64,000 bases of DNA from contig NZ_NCSY01000004.1 in assembly GCF_002156875.1 (NCBI RefSeq), forward strand, positions 310,001-374,000, in the 5' to 3' direction. Shown here one piece after another: positions 61,603 to 64,000 of the stretch. Each line of letters begins with the position of its first letter. Position 1 is the stretch's first letter. The position numbers and the translations under genes are program-made. The notes beneath the pieces were generated by a model. It was given only the letters and a program-made list of their open reading frames with translations, did no database searches and was not told the origin of the DNA. Source of the DNA: Bacillus sp. EAC (GTDB lineage Bacteria > Bacillota > Bacilli > Bacillales > Bacillaceae_G).

Positions 61603-61758
61603 TTATGCTCTCTTTTTAGTAAAAGAAGAAATAGAAATCATATTCATGAGCCTGTCCAATTCTTGACTGCATAATACAGTTCTCTTGTTCGTAAAGCCAT
61701 ACCGCCCCGCAAAATATACCATGCGAGCGCGTTTTTTCTCTATAACATGAAGTAGCAA
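61603..61758 (-). CDS. Spo0E-like aspartyl-phosphate phosphatase (YisI position)
   Basis: 51 aa from TTG 61758, with GGTGA 5 nt upstream: MLLHVIEKKRARMVYFAGRY, GFTNKRTVLCSQELDRLMN. The I-E-x-x-R-x-x-M...YGFT...S-Q-E-L-D pattern is that of the Spo0E/YisI/YnzD phosphatases, which dephosphorylate Spo0A~P and hold back sporulation. B. subtilis yisI lies beside gerPA, as here. It has a TATAAT (61826-61831 complement) upstream and a strong terminator. The C-terminal tail (SISSFTKKRA) is not conserved. Confidence 0.8.
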   Translation of the reverse strand: MLLHVIEKKRARMVYFAGRYGFTNKRTVLCSQELDRLMNMISISSFTKKRA

Positions 61759-62355
61759 TTTAGTCACCAACTTTGTTCAAGAATAGGGAATTATGTCTAG
61801 GTCTCGCGATGTATGTAATGCTATTATACAAAATCATTTTCATATGAAAAGGCATTCGCTAAAAGAAGTGTAAAAGTTACAAATAACTACAATTCCCAAC
61901 TAAATACTTCATATGAAAAGTGGAATTTCAACCGTTTTTGTAGTAAAAAGGTTGTGGAATGTCGAAAAACAAAGATGTGTTGTTCTCTATATATTTATTT
62001 TCGACAGTAGATTACAATTCCTTTAGATTGATATTTAAAAATAAACAAAATCCTTCGAAAGTCACGATGTTTTAAATGGATGTTAGGAATAAAGTTACGG
62101 TATTTAAGATCGTATGATATGTTCATAAGTTTTAAGAAAGATAATTTCAATGAAACAGTTATTAAGTGAGTAATATGTCCTTATATGGGCCTTGATTTAG
62201 TGACTTTTAAGACCTAGAAAAGTAGGTATTTCTTAAAAAATGGCGAATTTGTGACAAAATTAGAATTTCTTCTTTTTAGAGTTATGGCTAAATTTATTAA
62301 TTTATTCGATAGTATGATATGATAATTTGGAATATGAAATTTGGGAGGAAATGAA
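61759..62355. other. Regulatory interval between the Spo0E-like gene and yisL
   Basis: About 600 bp with no gene found. It holds the perfect palindrome TTTTCATATGAAAA (61837-61850) and a second TTCATATGAA (61909-61918), and two Spo0A boxes (below). ACCTA/TAGGT near 62212-62227 is a minor hairpin. The yisL promoter was not located with certainty. Confidence 0.4.
61960..62006. promoter_or_regulatory. Two Spo0A boxes in opposite orientation
   Basis: TGTCGAA at 61960-61966 and its complement TTCGACA at 62000-62006, both exact matches to the 0A core and both continuing with A's (TGTCGAAAA). They are 40 bp apart, about four helical turns. They lie between the divergent Spo0E-like gene and yisL. 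Confidence 0.5.
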
Positions 62356-62727
62356 ATGGTTCACTTACATATTACTTCGTGGGTATTGGCTATTATTTTA
62401 GCTCTTTATGTTGGACATGGGTATAAAAATGGTCAAAATGTGAAAATAGCTCACATGATTTTACGTTTATTATACTTTGTTATTTTAGGAACTGGTCTGT
62501 ATTTATTTATCGGTTTAGATAAGGATGCAATGCCGTCAGATATTAAAATGCTGTACAATATCAAAATGACACTTGGCATTATCATGTTAGGGGTATTTGA
62601 ATACTTTACTGTTTCTTCAAAGAAAAAAAGAAAAATGGTTATTCCAGCTACAGTTTTTACTGTTATTATTTTAGCTTTATTGTACATAGGATTCAGATTA
62701 CCTTTAGGTTTTCATTTCTTTGCATAA
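62356..62727 (+). CDS. yisL: YisL family (DUF1516) membrane protein
   Basis: 123 aa from ATG 62356 (GGAGG 7 nt upstream). Four transmembrane helices: residues about 7-23 (WVLAIILALYVGHGYK), 33-52, 68-86 and 98-116. Matches YisL of B. subtilis in length and in the opening HLHITSW. Function unknown. Convergent with yisN. Confidence 0.85.
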   Translation: MVHLHITSWVLAIILALYVGHGYKNGQNVKIAHMILRLLYFVILGTGLYLFIGLDKDAMPSDIKMLYNIKMTLGIIMLGVFEYFTVSSKKKRKMVIPATVFTVIILALLYIGFRLPLGFHFFA

Positions 62728-62765
62728 AAAAACTGCCACATTTTGATGTGGCAGTTTTTTTATTT
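62725..62765. terminator. Bidirectional terminator between yisL and yisN
   Basis: AAAACTGCCACAT and ATGTGGCAGTTTT with a short loop, with A7 before and T7 after. Confidence 0.94.
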
Positions 62766-62783
62766 GATAAAGCAATTATAGTT

Positions 62784-63347
62784 TTATGATAGTTGAGTTA
62801 ATAAATAACGGTTACCTGTCGCTTTCGTTAATTCAAATCGATGGTTTTGTTCTTCTGGTGAAATTCTAAACTGATGGTACAAAGAGCAAACTAGTTCTCC
62901 GTTATCAAAAACGATGAAATTTACCCCTTCTACAGGCGTATCTTCTGGTTGGAATGAAAGGAAATTATGACAGTATAGACAGTCGTAAAGAGAAAACCCG
63001 TGAGTATTAAGTAAGTACGCTAAAGAATAAAACGATTCATCACTTAAATTCTTTAATAATGAATCAAAGCTATATAATAGTTTCTTTTGAATTCGCAATA
63101 AGTCACCGTTTTGTAATTTTTTCTTTTTTGAATGATTGATACTATACGTCCCATTTTTTAATGAAGCTGGTGTCCATTCTTCATTTATAGAAACCTCAAA
63201 TTCTACTTCGATAAGTTCTTCGAGTAAAAAGGCTTCATCAGTTTCATCATCGAAAAAGACCCATTCATCATTAATTTCCTCAATTGTTCCAATGGTAAAA
63301 GCACGAGGTTGCTCTTTAAAAAGTTGTGTTCGAAGCTTATATTGCAT
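62784..63347 (-). CDS. yisN: DUF2777 family protein, YisN-like
   Basis: 187 aa. N-terminal beta-rich half (RAFTIGTIEEINDEWVFFDD about 15-34), a lysine run (HSKKKKLQ about 72), then a C-terminal half with CLYCHNFLSFQ (about 123-133) and FIVFDNGELVCSLYHQF. No signal or membrane segment. Identified as Yis-cluster DUF2777 by synteny (yisL-yisN-asnO) and resemblance from memory. The CxxC could bind metal. Function unknown. Confidence 0.65.
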   Translation of the reverse strand: MQYKLRTQLFKEQPRAFTIGTIEEINDEWVFFDDETDEAFLLEELIEVEFEVSINEEWTPASLKNGTYSINHSKKKKLQNGDLLRIQKKLLYSFDSLLKNLSDESFYSLAYLLNTHGFSLYDCLYCHNFLSFQPEDTPVEGVNFIVFDNGELVCSLYHQFRISPEEQNHRFELTKATGNRYLLTQLS

Positions 63348-63800
63348 TAAGTAACCTCCAGTTACAAGCGTTCTAAATTCTTTTCGATAATATAATTAGA
63401 TTTGTTATCTGGAAAATTTAATGATTCGGACATTTTGTGTAAACATAAAATAAGAAGGTGAAAGTATATTTTTCCTTTTCAACTAACTGTATTTTAAAGT
63501 CGATAATCGTTCCATAGTTAGAGATTTAACATATCTTGCCTCGTAGGCATTAATAGGAGTGTTTTGTTTTCAACTAATTTTAAATCATGTTTAGTTTAAA
63601 ATTTAGCTGCTACTTTTTTCATTTATTGACATAACTTTACTATTTTATAACTATGCAAAAATTGAAAAAACGCATGGACAAATAAGGATGGGTTTGTAAC
63701 TTTTTTTATGGTTTATGGCACCTATTTTTATGAACAATAATACGATATAGAATTAAATTTATTTCTATAGGGAAATAGCCCAGAAAGGAGAAATTGAAAT
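63348..63800. other. Upstream region of asnO
   Basis: 450 bp without a gene. TTGACA at 63626-63631 lacks a good -10 at the right distance. No T-box, attenuator or repeat was seen. The most plausible promoter is the sporulation-type one below. Confidence 0.4.
63719..63747 (+). promoter_or_regulatory. Candidate mother-cell (sigma-E/K-type) promoter of asnO
   Basis: CACC (63719-63722), 16 bp, AATACGATA (63739-63747), one mismatch from CATAnnnTA. AATACGAT also partly resembles a sigma-E -10. In B. subtilis asnO is a sigma-E gene, so the class is uncertain. Confidence 0.3.
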
Positions 63801-64000
63801 ATGTGCGGAATAACTGGGTGGGCAGATTATCAAAATGATTTGTTAAAGTTGACCGATATTTCAAAAAAAATGGCTGACACGTTATCAAAACGTGGTCCTG
63901 ATGATACAAATGTATGGGCATCGAATCATTGCAATTTTGGTCATAAAAGATTAGTTGTTGTCGATCCTGAAGGTGGAAAACAACCAATGCGTAAGTCTAA
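63801..64000 (+). CDS. asnO: Asparagine synthase (glutamine-hydrolysing), AsnO-like, N-terminal part
   Basis: First 66 codons only; the gene continues beyond the right edge. Starts MCGITGW with the N-terminal nucleophile Cys exposed after Met removal, then the class II amidotransferase segments KRGPDDTNVW (about 31-40) and GHKRLVVVDPEGGKQPM (about 47-63). Makes asparagine from aspartate, ATP and glutamine. AGAAAGGAG lies about 10 nt upstream. Named asnO because it follows yisN as in B. subtilis; asnB-type enzymes look the same at this end. Confidence 0.88.
   Translation, partial: MCGITGWADYQNDLLKLTDISKKMADTLSKRGPDDTNVWASNHCNFGHKRLVVVDPEGGKQPMRKS

Overview
The window looks like part of the chromosome of an endospore-forming, low-GC Firmicute of the family Bacillaceae. 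The DNA is AT-rich, most genes have AGGAGG-type ribosome binding sites with frequent TTG and GTG starts, and there are many sporulation genes: an alpha/beta SASP, the YheC/YheD coat family, ScoC, PrsA, YhaL, YjcZ-like peptides, GerPA-PF, a Spo0E-like phosphatase and AsnO. Gene order closely follows the yhd-yhe-yha-yhf-yhj-yis interval of Bacillus subtilis as I remember it. The genus cannot be fixed from the sequence alone.

Layout. 1-4.7 kb: an APH-fold kinase (partial), a MerR regulator, a CNNM/CorC exporter (MpfA/YhdP type), an NAD(P)-binding oxidoreductase and a short CBS-CorC protein lacking the membrane domain. 4.8-7.7 kb: cystine importer tcyABC, a SASP and a Cys-rich small protein. 7.8-14.8 kb (minus): MsmX with two cre sites, a PucR/CdaR-like regulator, and an operon of four YheC/YheD ATP-grasp coat proteins. 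15.1-19.1 kb: yheA, yhaX, hemZ, yhaR. 19.1-19.6 kb: a tandem array of hairpin-forming 127-bp repeats. 19.7-24.7 kb: yhzD-like, yhaM, yhaL, prsA, two YjcZ-like peptides, a nonsense-interrupted small ORF, scoC and hit. 24.7-26.0 kb: a gene-free stretch with two copies of a ~405-nt structured, probably non-coding RNA. 26.0-36.4 kb: ecsABC, yhaA, pbpF, hemEHY. 36.4-41.9 kb: yhfH, yhfI, lplJ, yhfL, yhfN. 42.0-46.2 kb (minus): a PhoP-box-driven phosphate operon with pstS, pstC, pstA but no pstB, headed by a secreted propeller protein. 46.4-49.3 kb: glyoxylate shunt aceBA. 49.7-59.4 kb: comK, yhjE, sipV, addBA. 59.4-61.8 kb (minus): gerPA-PF and a Spo0E-like gene. 62.4-64 kb: yisL, yisN, and the start of asnO.

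How the parts fit. Haem synthesis (hemEHY, HemZ), secretion and quality control (SipV, PrsA, EcsABC, PbpF), DNA repair and competence (AddAB, ComK), and phosphate or carbon stress (pst, aceBA, msmX) are interleaved with sporulation and germination genes. Several late sporulation genes carry sequences matching sigma-G or sigma-K promoters, and two Spo0A boxes lie between the Spo0E-like gene and yisL.

Non-coding content is unusually rich. A GC-rich dispersed repeat occurs eight times (five substantial copies plus fragments), in long and short forms. The tandem 405-nt RNA carries up to four ACCTCATTT segments that differ by one base from the anti-Shine-Dalgarno tail of 16S rRNA. It is the best candidate for something undescribed.
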